From assembly GCF_024713975.1 (NCBI RefSeq), contig NC_091096.1, positions 2,941,501 to 3,005,500 of the forward strand: a stretch of 64,000 nt of DNA. Direction: 5' to 3'. This DNA comes from Paralichthys olivaceus. Lineage: Eukaryota > Chordata > Actinopteri > Pleuronectiformes > Paralichthyidae. Positions 44,372-58,456 of this stretch are shown one piece after another. Each line of letters begins with the position of its first letter. The stretch's first letter is position 1. Below the pieces are notes generated by a model. The model was given only the letters and a program-made list of their open reading frames with translations, made no database searches and was not told where the DNA came from. The translations under genes and the position numbers were made by a program.

Positions 44372-47300
44372 ATGTCGGACCAGTCGGCCTTCGACACAGA
44401 CGTATGGACCCTGACCCGGTTTGTCGTGGAGACCGGTCGCCAGGCTAAAGGAGCGACCGGTGAGCTGACCCAACTCATCAACGCCATGCTGACGGCCATC
44501 AAAGCCATTTCCTCCGCTGTGCGAAAGGCGGGCCTGGCCCACCTGTAAGTACTGATGTGTATATTGTAGAACTGACTCACAGAAGAGGATAAATCTACAA
44601 TCAAACACTTTAACCCACAGTTGTTCTTTTATAAGAAGTCATTGGACGATACTTTATTGACTAGTTGCTTGTATCCCAACTCAAAGAGGTCAGAGGTCAA
44701 GGTCCGCTGCAGAACAGCTGGTCCAGGTCAGATGCTTGACGTGTTCGCTCCCACTCTAGATTTAGGAGCAGAGAGCGAGGTTGGCTTTGTGTTCAGGGGT
44801 TTAGAACTTGTTGTTCCAGTTCTGATCTCGACTCTCAGGTGGAACAATGCGGCAGCAGGGTTGATATGAATCAGTGTTTGGAGATGCATGTTCAGTCGTG
44901 CTGCTCCGCTGGGAACAGGATGGAGAACTGTGTGTGATTTAGGTGCAACACTTCCAACTTAGTAAAAAGATTTTGGAGCTTTGACTTTTTATAGCAGGAG
45001 ATAAAATGAGAAAAGATTATTGATTACGAGCGACCATTACAAGCAGAGGAAAAACAGCTAACTGCCTATCAGAGTATTTTTTCTTTGTGAATTTCTCTGG
45101 TTTGAACATCACTTAAGTCAATATATAACCCAGGTCGAGTTGTTTTTAGAGATTTGAATGAAGAATAGTTTCATATTATATCTTTAAGTTGAGACCGAAT
45201 CAAACCTGAATATATTAAAGCAGATTCCTCATTAACTGTAGTTTTCTTTGGGCCTGAACTGCATCAGATCTTAAAGCAGCACTGTGTAACGCTTACTGAG
45301 CAACAGCGCCCTCTGCAGCCACGTGGTGGTAGTGATGAAGTGGCTTTCATGTAAAGTGTTGCTTGAAGGATCAAAGTGCCACTGAGCTCAGGAACTTAAA
45401 CTCTCATTGAAATGATGTAACAAGCACAGATCCACATTGTTTGACACTGAAGACAATTAGCGCCCAAAGACTTCGTCGAGCTCTGTCCATTTTGATTGAA
45501 ATGAAAATTCAGGGTTTGGGTTTCGCCCAGCTTGTAATGTGCAAGACTAAAGCTTGGCTGCTGATGGGTCCACGCAGGCAGGGCATGGCGGGCTCCGTGA
45601 ACGTGACGGGGGACGACGTGAAGAAGCTGGACGTGCTGTCCAACGACCTGGTCATCAACATGCTGCAGGCCTCCTACGGCACCTGCTGCATGGTGTCTGA
45701 GGAGAACTCGGAGCTCATCATCACGCCCAAAGACAAGAGGGTGAGTGATGAACGCCAGTCGTCCAATGAGATCTTTAACCACCGCTCACACTCTTTCATA
45801 CTCTCTCTCTCTCTCTATCTCTATCATATCACACACAGTGACTCTCTAACGTCTTGTCCTGACTTGATTGTGTCACAGGGAAAGTATGTGGTGTGTTTTG
45901 ACCCCCTGGACGGCTCCAGTAACATCGACTGCTTGGCTTCGATCGGCACCATATTTGCCATTTACAAACGGGTGAGTCTGACCTCAGCAAAGATTCACAA
46001 ACAGGGCGGTCACTGAATATTATAAGATCAAAGTTTTCCCTTTTGTTTGAAAGAAATGTAAACGTAGAGAAGACGTAGCAAATATCGAAAATCGTGTTCA
46101 ATAAACTCATGATGATCAAACTAAATAACTATTCAGACGCTGTGTAGTTTGTGTAACTGCCTGTAATGTTGTTGTCAGCTGGTTGTATGATTATATTTCT
46201 TCGGGAGTTTTTCCTCTCGCTCATCGTTGGTTGTTGAGAACAGACGATGTCACAGATTGTTGATCCCAAAGATGTGATTCGTGAATACGCATTGAAGAAG
46301 TCACTGTATTGACTGTTTGTTATAATAGTATGAAAACTCAGCTGTAAAGTGCAGTTACACTGAGCGGACACAGGGGAGCGATGTTGTCCAGCTAACCCAG
46401 GTTTCAGTTTATTAAACTGCAGCTGCAGAGAAAGAGTTTTATTTGGAGTTTCATTGGTATTTTCATCCTGTTTAGTTTGAGTCTCTGTCTCTTCTCTATT
46501 TAAACAGAATCACCTCACACTGACCTGAACAGTCTGTATGAAGCTGTTTATAGCATAAAGGCCTGTGATGCAAATCAACTTTAAATAGATAATATCTTTA
46601 AATTCACAGGTTTTCTCACATGGTTCTTTTTCCTTGTTATTTATATAAAATCAAAATGCATTTGTTTAGTCCCAAATCATAATATACATCCTCTCAAGGC
46701 ACTTTACATATTAAGATTGAGACCGTACGCAGTTATAGAGGAACCCAACAGTTCCCATAACAAGCAAGGTCTTTATATCACTGTGATATTTTCAGGGTTT
46801 GTACGATCTGAATATTGAGCTTCTGCTTATATGTTACACGTCCTCATGTATCTCCACGTTGATTTGAAGTCTTCTCCTAAATTGATGTTGCTCATTCATA
46901 TCTTAAGAGGTTGTTCCTCGTTACCTGCAGACATTTTGAAGCCGGTATTCACGTTTCTGTGTTGATGTTTGTCCTCGTTCAGATCTCAGATGGGGAGCCC
47001 ACAGAGAAAGATGCCCTGCAGCCGGGCAACACTATCGTATGTGCCGGCTACGCCCTGTACGGCAGCGCCACCCTGGTGGCCATCAGCACCGGCGCCGGCC
47101 TCAACTTCTTCATGCTGGACCCTGTGAGTTCTTCTCTCAGAGGGTCACTGATCCTCTCTTTAATGTTCTGCTCCCTTGTCTCTGCCGCCGTGTCTCACGC
47201 TGTCAGTGTTGATAGTTTATGGTTTTATTGTCCTATAACTGCTTTAATTTGAGAAAACAGACATTAACCTGTCAATAATTTATCCAGGAGCTGTGGCTCG

Positions 47301-50289
47301 CGTGTACAATCGGATGTAGACGACCGTAAACACAGAGAGTTTGTGCTTCGTCTGCTGTCCTAAATTCAAAATATGTTTTTTTATTTGATTTAGTGTGATT
47401 CATGTATTTCAGCCTGTTGGCCCAGAATCAATATCCTTGACCAAAAACCCTGCGTCGACCTTAGGGCAACCTGCCTCCAGAGGGTCGGTGGTTTGATTCC
47501 CAGCTCCTCCAGTCCTTATTCATTCTTTGGGCAAGATACAGGACCACAAACCGAGCATACAGTGGTCGACAAGACTGAAATCACTGTGTTAATACAGTCC
47601 ATCTATCATCCTTCACACTCACACAACTGCTGTATCATGTTCTGCATCTTGTTCCAGATTTACCCACAAACACAAACCAGGACAAGGAAAACAACAGATT
47701 ATTGGGGTTTGACTTCAGTGAATCAGATTTAGTTATTAAGGGAATGAATGGAAAGGTTCAGTTTGAGTTTGGGAGTAATCTTGTTGTTGTTCTGCACAGA
47801 GAATCCAGAGTGTTGTGCTGTTTTTACACGTGCTGTTCACCAGTCCATAGGAAACCTCTAAATTAATGTCATGATGTATTAAATTGTTATGTTATTATAC
47901 AAAATAAGTATTTTGCAGACTTCTTCTTCTTCCCTCAGAACAAATGTCGCCTCTTTTGTTTCAGGCGATTGGTGAGTTCATCCTCACTGAGAGGAACGTG
48001 AAGATCAAGCAGAAAGGAAAGATTTACAGTCTGAACGAGGGCTACGCCAAATACTTCCACCCGTCCATCAACGAGTACCTGAAGCACAAGAAGTATCCAG
48101 CGGTGAGATGTTAAACCAAGTAATACACACACACCCAACAGCCCCCTTAAAATGAATCAAACTCATTACACAAACTCATAAATATCAGTCCTCCAAACGA
48201 GCCTGATTTCCTTCATCAGGATTCATGAATTATTTTCTGGTGAATCAAAAGAAAATGTCAGAAAACGTCCCGTCTCACAATGTCGAATAAAAAATAGCCT
48301 TGAAAAATGTAATCTCGTCCAAACTAGTATATTTAAATTTACATTTTGCTAAATTAAATGTTCCTCTTGCCCTCAGTGTCGGTCAAATGCAGAAACGTCC
48401 CATTTTACTTTTACCCACTAAAATATCAACTAAACAAAATATCCACAGTGGTGAAGACACGGACTCCAACAGGTTTATAGAAATCTGTTGTGCAGGTTTT
48501 GTGTCATCTTGCTGACAGACAAACAGACGCAGATAAAAAAAAAATCACCTTGTCTGGCTGATGAATCAACATCTTTTTGATCACGTGACGCACACCTGCA
48601 AGTGGACATGTATTAAAAAATCCAGGTTAATTTGAGCCAAAGTTGTGACTTGAATCAGTTCTTCTTTCATTTCTCTGGTTTCTGAATCTGACTCTGTTGA
48701 GTGAAACTGTTCGGTGGAAAGGAGCCGCGTCGCCTCACAGCTGAGCTCAGACCTGACACTGGATATCAAACTGAGCTCTCACACTCATGTGCGTCCCGAC
48801 GAAGCGTTTGACGGAGTTTACACCGGGACATTTGTTCTGAGCTGGAGGTTCAAAAGAAATTCAATTTAAACTATGTTTGCACTCTTTTCTGTTTTTGACA
48901 AAGTAATTGATCTTTCCAGCCTAATTCTTTGTAGTTAAAATAAAAAAAAAACACTTTTTCCACTTTGTTAAATATTTATTTTTCTATTTTTATGAGAAAA
49001 ATTTCACAATCAAGTGAAAATATGTTCAGATGTTTTAATGAAATGAAGGTGCAACAGTGCATCACAGTTTAAAAGCTGCACAGGAACAAACACATCATCA
49101 TTGTGAATGTGAGTGTCGTGCAGGTTGGACAGGAAGAGGTGAGCAGAGACTAATCAGCCCGACGTTAACCATGTGATGGGTGTCGGGTCAGACAGGACGG
49201 AGCGTGGCAGCTCGGTCAGCTGAGCTGCAGGATGGTGACACGCTACAGAAAACATCCTGTTCCTCAGGAAACTGCTGCAGCCTCTCATCTGGACACACAA
49301 GCACACTCAGCAGTTCTGCAGCACAAGTGTGTTTGGACATCAGCGTCCATCACACTTGTGTCACTGGAGCTTTAAAGCTTGAATCTGCAAAAGTAAATTT
49401 GTGTATGAAAATGGAAAAATATTATTAGAAATGTCGCCACACTCCTTCTCCATCTCTGAAAAACGTCCATCTGTTGAAGACTCATCGTCACGCTCCTCTT
49501 CTCACCATCATGACGGAGCACGATGCATCCCACAGAAACCACAGACACAGATTGCATTAGGTTATGAAATGACGGCAGCAGCTCGTCTCACGTGTGAATG
49601 TAAAAGTAAAATAACCCCCAAAGGGAAGTTTAGATTCCGGTAAAGTGGACATTTTTTATTTTAGTTTCCTCAGCATCATTCGCTTCTGTTCATTTCAACA
49701 CCTGACGCTCAGTTTCTGGTTCATCACATGATAAAACAAAAGGTCACCATCACAGGAACCAAACGCACAGTCATGACCAACGAGCATTTGTCTGGAGAAA
49801 TCCTCTCGATGTAGAAAGTTGAGTGTTCACAACTTACAAACCTGATCAGGTGAAGAAATGAAATCAAAGAGTTAAATCAAAATGTTTTTCTGTCAACTTG
49901 TCATCACAGGAACCAAAAGCAAAGTCGTGAACCTCAAAAATGATTTTAACACTTGATTTGTTAAAAAACAAATCCTCTGGAGCTCAGAGTATTTTGTCTT
50001 TAGAAGATTTTCTTATTAGTGAGTTTTCCTCGCTGCCATCGGGACGTTATATTTTACCTGCTTGTAAAACAGTTAATTGAAAATCTCTTTAATCTCCTCC
50101 TGCAATCTGTCCTTTAATGGTTCATGGATTCTTTTTATCCACTGACTCCTGATTGGTGATTATCAATCAACAGATTCAGACTTTTTCTTCTGGTTCTACT
50201 CACTTTATTTACTTTAGGAAGTTCTGCGCTGCCTCCACTGTGAACATCTGGATGTGATTTTGTGTGTGTGTTTCCTGAATTCATTTGCA

Positions 50290-50321
<32 letters not shown>

Positions 50322-50560
50322 CCCTCCCTCATGATGACTGAGGTGTGACTCAGCAAACACATGACTCTTTATCACGCTGTTCCAGTCTGAACATGAAGCT
50401 CAGTTCAGGGAAACTCATCAGATTCTGCTCAGACTCGGAATGTTGGTGCATATTTCAAATTAAACATGAGGTAACTTCCACAAATAAACCTGAAAGTCTG
50501 CTTGATAAACCAAACAGTTCTTATTAGGTTTGTTTGAAAAGTACTGCTTCCCTTTCTTCA

Positions 50561-50654
<94 letters not shown>

Positions 50655-53039
50655 CTGCTGAAGGCCAGAGAGAAGGAATGTCCCTGGTCTGGATTATAAA
50701 AGCCCCTCCAGAAAAAAACCCTTAAATGTTCAGTTATCACACAGATTTACGATAACGCGGAGAATCAGACTGACTCAGGATTGTTCTCACTAATGAAACA
50801 TGAATTTCCTTTTTAATTATTAATATATTTGAGCCAAAATATGAGCATTTAACGCGTCCGTCTGTCCTGCAGGACGGCAGTCCTCCCTACGGGGCTCGAT
50901 ATGTGGGCTCCATGGTCTCAGATGTTCACCGCACCATCGCCTACGGAGGAATCTTCATGTACCCAGCCAACGAGAAGAGCCCAAAGGGAAAGGTAAAGAC
51001 CTCCATGAAAACTTTCATGTCAGTTTACAACTGAACTTATATTCAACCTCGTAATAAAACACAGAGCGACCCCATCTGACCTCAGGACTCATATGTTCCT
51101 CCGTGTACATTCTGTACTGCAATGTCTTTACACGTTAACTAGCCCAATGGTAAAATCGCAAAGTTGAAAATCGATCAATCAAATCTAGTTTTATTGTTAT
51201 TGCCCATATTAAAAAAGTATTTGCCTCGTAGAGCTGAGTGCGATATCCTCTCCTCCTCAAACCTGATTGATGATTAAAGATAAGATAAAATTTCTTGTGC
51301 CAGTTTGCTTCAAGATTACACCACAGAACAATGAGTAGTATCATAGAATACAGAGAAAAAGTACAAGTGTATTGTAAATCAAATAAAAACTATTAAGTGT
51401 TTACAGAGTAATGCAGTTGAAGATAGAACTGAGAGTTAGATAAGCAAAGTTACCTGAGACAGAGAAACTAATAATAAACTAAAGTGTCAGTAAGTAAGAA
51501 TGAAATGATAAAGAAATAAAAAATGAACGTGTCTCGCAATGTTAATGAAAAGAAAAAGAAAAACCCAAATCTCTTGGATCCGTCCAACAAATCGAATCAA
51601 CTCCAAAGGTTCATCCTCGGCTCACATCTCAACCTTCGACCAAGTTTTAGGAAAATCCGTTCTGCAGTTTTCGTGTAATCCTGCTGACAAACAGGAACTA
51701 AAACCCAACCCGAGGTGACCAGTGACCCGGACTGGAGAGTGAGTGAATGTGGCAGAGTCACATGTCGGGTCAGGACGTCCAGTCCTCCTCGGTCACAGCT
51801 ACAACACTGTGGTTCTGTGCTGTGATCAGCTGTTCCCCACGAAACTGGACGGAACTGGTTGTGAAGCTCTGCAGCTCCTGACGTATTCAGACTTGTAACT
51901 GACTCTGGGACATGTGAGGACTCTCAGGGATTCTCGCTGTCGTGCAACCTGAGCCGAGAGTTGTTTTTCTCCCCCGGTGATAAATGAAGCTCAGACACAG
52001 TTGAAGCTGCTCTCAGTAAAACCCCTCACACAGTTTCCCTCTCTGGTCTGGGACCTGTTTCATGAAACAAAGCGTGTAGAGCGTGTTGTTTACAGGAGTG
52101 GATCCACAGCTCGTATCTCCATGACCCAGATCCCAGTGACTGACCTTTGACTCTGTGTGTTGCTCATATTCAGGAAAATCCAGGGAATTAATTCACTGTC
52201 TGATTCGTTTGTTCCTCCTCAGAGGATTTCCACTAAACTGGAACGGCCCTCAGTTCTCCTAAATTCAATGAAGTTGCACCAAACTACCAAGTTCTTATAA
52301 AATATGAATCTTTAAACTCAAGATCCGTGATTTATTTCTTGTGAAATGGATTTGTGGAAATCCAGTTGGTAGTTTTTTGTATGATCCGACCAAACAACCG
52401 ACCAAGAGCACAATACGTTTGATTGATGATAAATTGATTAATATAAAACCTATTGTTTGATCAGCATCTGTGGTTCCACCGGCTGCACACTGACAGAGAA
52501 TAATGTGAAACCTTGGAAACCCCCGACCCCCAAATAACTTTCTCTCTTGAGCCAAGTTGAACCTGTTTTTAAATAGATGTCATTCAGCTCTGACTGGAAA
52601 CTGAACGTGTGTAAACTCAGCCACTGTGAAAAAATATTTATAGCAACCAGCAAACAATCATCATTTGATTTTCACCTTCTACTTCTTGTTGTCTTCGTAA
52701 TTTACATATTTTTTCATTTTCAATTTTATTCTAAAGTTGAATCGAACAGTTCACTCAGTAAATTCTGACCCTGTTGAATTTCTGCTTCATATTTGTGCAG
52801 GAATCTAAACTTTAACTGAAAACGTTTTTTCATTATAATATTTTCCCTCAAAGCTGCGGCTGCTGTACGAGTGCAACCCCATCGCCTTCCTCATCGAGCA
52901 GGCCGGAGGCCTCGCCACCACCGGCACCCAGAGGATACTGGACGTCCAGCCCGAGGCGCTCCACCAGCGGGTGCCCCTCGTGGTCGGCTCCCGTGACGAC
53001 GTCAACGAGTACCTGTCCTTCGTCAAGAAGTTCCCATGA
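44372..53039 (+). CDS. fbp2: fbp2, fructose-1,6-bisphosphatase 2 (seven exons)
   Basis: Coding exons: 44372-44544, 45578-45740, 45879-45971, 46983-47123, 47965-48102, 50873-50992 and 52854-53039. Exons 2-6 have exactly the same lengths as in fbp1, and all join in phase to 337 residues. It hydrolyses fructose-1,6-bisphosphate; mammalian FBP2 is the muscle form. FBP2-like features are [45 protein letters not shown] and [21 protein letters not shown]. Metal and substrate motifs ([38 protein letters not shown]) are intact, so it should be catalytic. Oddities: the AMP loop reads KGATGELT, one residue longer than the family's KGTGELT. The dynamic-loop Tyr is Gln (HLQGMAGS). The basic KKKGK segment of mammalian FBP2 is KQKGK. 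PGRN is PGNT. It converges with ctsl. Confidence 0.95.
45268..45370. repeat. diverged teleost interspersed repeat in fbp2 intron 1
   Basis: The string gcactgtgtaacgcttactgagcaacagcgccctctgcag resembles a short repeat common near teleost genes. Only part is present and the family is not named. Confidence 0.35.
46675..46775. repeat. diverged teleost interspersed repeat in fbp2 intron 3
   Basis: The series ctcaaggcactttacatat, gaggaacccaacagttccc, ataacaagcaagg matches the pattern of a widespread fish repeat (aaggcactttacat ... aacccaacaattccc ... gagcaagc). The family is not assigned. Confidence 0.45.
47461..47612 (+). mobile_element. teleost SINE-like repeat in fbp2 intron 4
   Basis: The order is GGTCGGTGGTTTGATTCCC (a pol III B-box-like string), CAGCTCCTCCAGTCC, CTTTGGGCAAGATACAGGA, then AGTGGTCGACAAGACTG and AATACAGTCCATCTATCAT. 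This matches the common fish element seen inverted at 21723-21825, including its tail. It is diverged and probably internally deleted. Confidence 0.55.
48103..50872 (+). other. fbp2 intron 5, no gene content
   Basis: The longest fbp2 intron after intron 6 is comparable in size. It holds two dinucleotide microsatellites (50289-50315 and 50564-50652) and otherwise nothing recognisable. Confidence 0.6.
50564..50652. repeat. long (GT)n microsatellite in fbp2 intron 5
   Basis: About 88 bases of GT broken once by gtct. It is the longest dinucleotide array in the window and lies about 220 bases before exon 6. Confidence 0.95.
50993..52853 (+). other. fbp2 intron 6, no gene content
   Basis: About 1.9 kb of AT-rich sequence. 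No exon, RNA gene or clear transposon is seen. Confidence 0.6.
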
Positions 53040-53127
53040 AGTGCTTCAGACACTTCTCCAACATGTTAATGGTTCAAATTTATTATAAGAAAACAAATGA
53101 TTACTTTGGAATTATCCAAATGTGAAT

Positions 53128-53208
53128 AATAAACCCGGAGACTGAAAATAGTTTCAAACTGCAAATTGTTGATCACATGACTCATCATATTGTATATAAA
53201 CAAATAAA
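53128..53208 (+). terminator. fbp2: fbp2 polyadenylation signal candidates
   Basis: AATAAA occurs at 53128-53133 and 53203-53208, about 90 and 165 bases after the fbp2 stop. A third plus-strand AATAAA at 53796-53801 could serve a longer 3' UTR. Confidence 0.5.
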
Positions 53209-53915
53209 CGTTTTCCACAAGAACAGACTTCTTGACTTTTAATTCACTGTCCACCAGAGATTCAAAACTATTAAGTAGAAATGGCAAAAACATATGTTTT
53301 CAGTTTTATATCATTGTAAATTGAATATATTTTGAGTTTTGGATAAACTGTCAGACAAAACAAGAAATTTAAAAAACATCTGAACAATCGACAAACAATT
53401 CTCTCCATTTTCTAATATTTTGTGGACTGAATGTTTGTTTAATCTAACAATTGAAGAAGTAATCATTGAACCTAATACCTTCAGTTTGAGAACGAGCTTA
53501 TCATCGTCATGTATGTGCTTCTACAGATCTGAGGTGCGACGAGGTGACTCATGAATCGACACCATTGTTGCACGGTTGTTAATCCTTTAAGATGCAGCTG
53601 AGAGCGTGTGACTCCGACATGTGGGAGTAAATCACAGAGTTAATATGATGACTGTGCATATTTACAGTATTGTATGTGAAAAATATCTGTTGGACAAATC
53701 TGAAAAACACAAAGTTGACGGTATGTGTGTTTTTTAAATCCTCGCTCAAGAAAACTTGCACTTGTTTTCATCATCAAGACATATTTCTATTCCTCAATAA
53801 AGACGTTTGACCTGTAAACAGTCAAAATGTCCTGATGTTGAAACCAGAGAATTTTAGAAACAACCTCAAAACACTCGAACACAAAGTCCAGAACAGCCAA
53901 ATAGTGTTTCACAAC

Positions 53916-53921
53916 TTTAAT
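53916..53921 (-). terminator. ctsl: ctsl polyadenylation signal candidate
   Basis: TTTAAT on the plus strand is ATTAAA on the minus strand, about 295 bases past the ctsl stop. It is followed on the minus strand by a T/G-containing stretch. This is the best visible signal, but others are possible. Confidence 0.35.
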
Positions 53922-54213
53922 TGATCACAGTAAAAGTAGAAAAAATCATTTACAATGATAGAAGCAAGTGTTGGATGCATCACTCAGCATGTAGCATACA
54001 CATATTTACAAAGAATAAAACACTTAACTAAAATCAAAATAAAGTTGCATTAGATCAGCCAAAACAAAATGGCGCCGATATCCCTAAAAAAAACAACAAC
54101 CGGTGTTTCTCCTCATAGAACGTCAACGTGTCGCTCGGACCGGAGCGTCGTCCCTCGTCTCCGGCCAAACTGCTGCAATAAAAAAACTCTAAGGAGGCGG
54201 AGCCGTGCCAGCG

Positions 54214-57224
<3,011 letters not shown>

Positions 57225-57960
57225 CGTGGCTTCCTGCTGGAAAACAACCAGTAAACAAGTGTGAATCCCTGATGGAGGCCTGGAGCTGCATAACAACACA
57301 CACACACACTCTTTATTGTCTGTGCACAACAACAGATGAGTCATGGTTCAAATCCCTCATCACGTGTTGACATGAGCAGATTCGGCTGGAATGAGGATTT
57401 CAGTGTTCAGATGTGGATGGAGGAAACATTTTGTTCTCTGGAGCTGAGTCTTGGCCACATCCCAGAATTTGTGCTCAGTCACGGGATCGAGTGAAGGAAA
57501 GAGGCCCGGACATGGAGGCTGAGAACCGGGGTGTGGGACTTAATTAAACCCACAAACTGTTTTTTCTTTTTTTCCTCCAGTGTGGATCCACAGGCTGAGG
57601 CGTGTTTCTCCCTTTTAAATTACAACCGTGACAAAGAAGCTAGCAATGGCTGCTGCTTCGGGGAGAAGACGGGGAGGGGAGGACAATGGCAGCCGAATGA
57701 AACAAGATGGCCCGGGCTGGAGGAGGATCATAAAAAATATCCACATTCTTCATCCTAACAACGAGAAAAGTCGACAAACAGGCTTAAATGGACGTTTTCA
57801 AAATGGACCCCGGGGGTGTCTAAACGCTAAGCTTCGCCTGATGAATAAAAAAAAAAGACCCAGAGGAAATAAAAACATCGACGAGCTGCTGCAAAACATC
57901 TAACGTCGAAGTTTTACGACAAACTTTCAGCGAAACAAGAGGAAACAACGAGGATCTTAC

Positions 57961-57998
57961 TGTGAATCTTTAGTTGTCGAAGAAGAAGAAGAAGAAAA
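57961..57998 (-). other. ctsl: ctsl noncoding first exon (inferred)
   Basis: On the minus strand a TATA box at 58031-58024 predicts a start near 57998. A short leader containing a TTC-repeat ends at the donor TTCACA|GTAAGA after 57961. The first coding exon begins after an acceptor near 57236 or 57233, ten or so bases before the ATG at 57224. A short 5' UTR exon before the ATG exon is typical of cathepsin L genes. Confidence 0.55.
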
Positions 57999-58023
57999 AT
58001 AACCAGGAGCCTCGAACACAACG

Positions 58024-58136
58024 TTTATAAAGCCGCCGAGGCCCCGCCCCCCCGGAGCTCTCTGATTGGCCCGCTCTTTGTTTATCAACACCAGGCCCCG
58101 CCCCTGGCGTGTGACGCCTTCCCAGGAGCACGTGAC
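58024..58136 (-). promoter_or_regulatory. ctsl: ctsl promoter with TATA, GC, CCAAT and CACGTG elements
   Basis: TTTATAAA at 58024-58031 reads the same on both strands. Upstream on the minus strand are GC boxes (CCCCGCCCC-type, about 58042-58052 and 58096-58104), a CCAAT box (GATTGG on the plus strand near 58065-58070), and CACGTG at 58129-58134. The last reads GTCACGTGCT on the minus strand, close to the CLEAR consensus GTCACGTGAC bound by TFEB-family regulators of lysosomal genes. Confidence 0.65.
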
Positions 58137-58237
58137 TGCTCCTGTGCAGAATGAGCCTGAGACAAAAACAAGATTTATTTAATTATCTCAACTCGATTCT
58201 CCTGAAACACGATTCACTGGGTTCCACTGTGACTCAG

Positions 58238-58456
58238 CTCAACCTAAATATACAAATAAATATAATATATAGATATAAATATCTTCTTCTCAACCTAAAT
58301 ATACAAATAAATATAATATATAGATATAAATATCTTCTTCTCAACCTAAATATATATAATATATATAATATATAGATATAAATATCTTCTTCTCAACCTA
58401 AATATATATAATATATATAATATATAGATATAAATATCTTCTTCTCAACCTAACTG
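58238..58456. repeat. 51-52 bp minisatellite, four copies plus a partial
   Basis: Each unit begins CTCAACCTAAATATA and ends AGATATAAATATCTTCTT. Units start at 58238, 58289, 58340, 58392 and 58444. Copies 1-2 are nearly identical (51 bp). Copies 3-4 form a second subtype in which the middle acaaataaatata is replaced by TA-rich sequence, and they are 52 bp. Confidence 0.95.

Noticed and set aside
50558..50740. His-Thr and Cys-Val repeat open frames
   Set aside because: Translations of a GT/CA microsatellite.
58238..58456. Regularly spaced repeats resembling a CRISPR array
   Set aside because: The units are directly adjoining with no unique spacers, in a vertebrate genome; it is a minisatellite.
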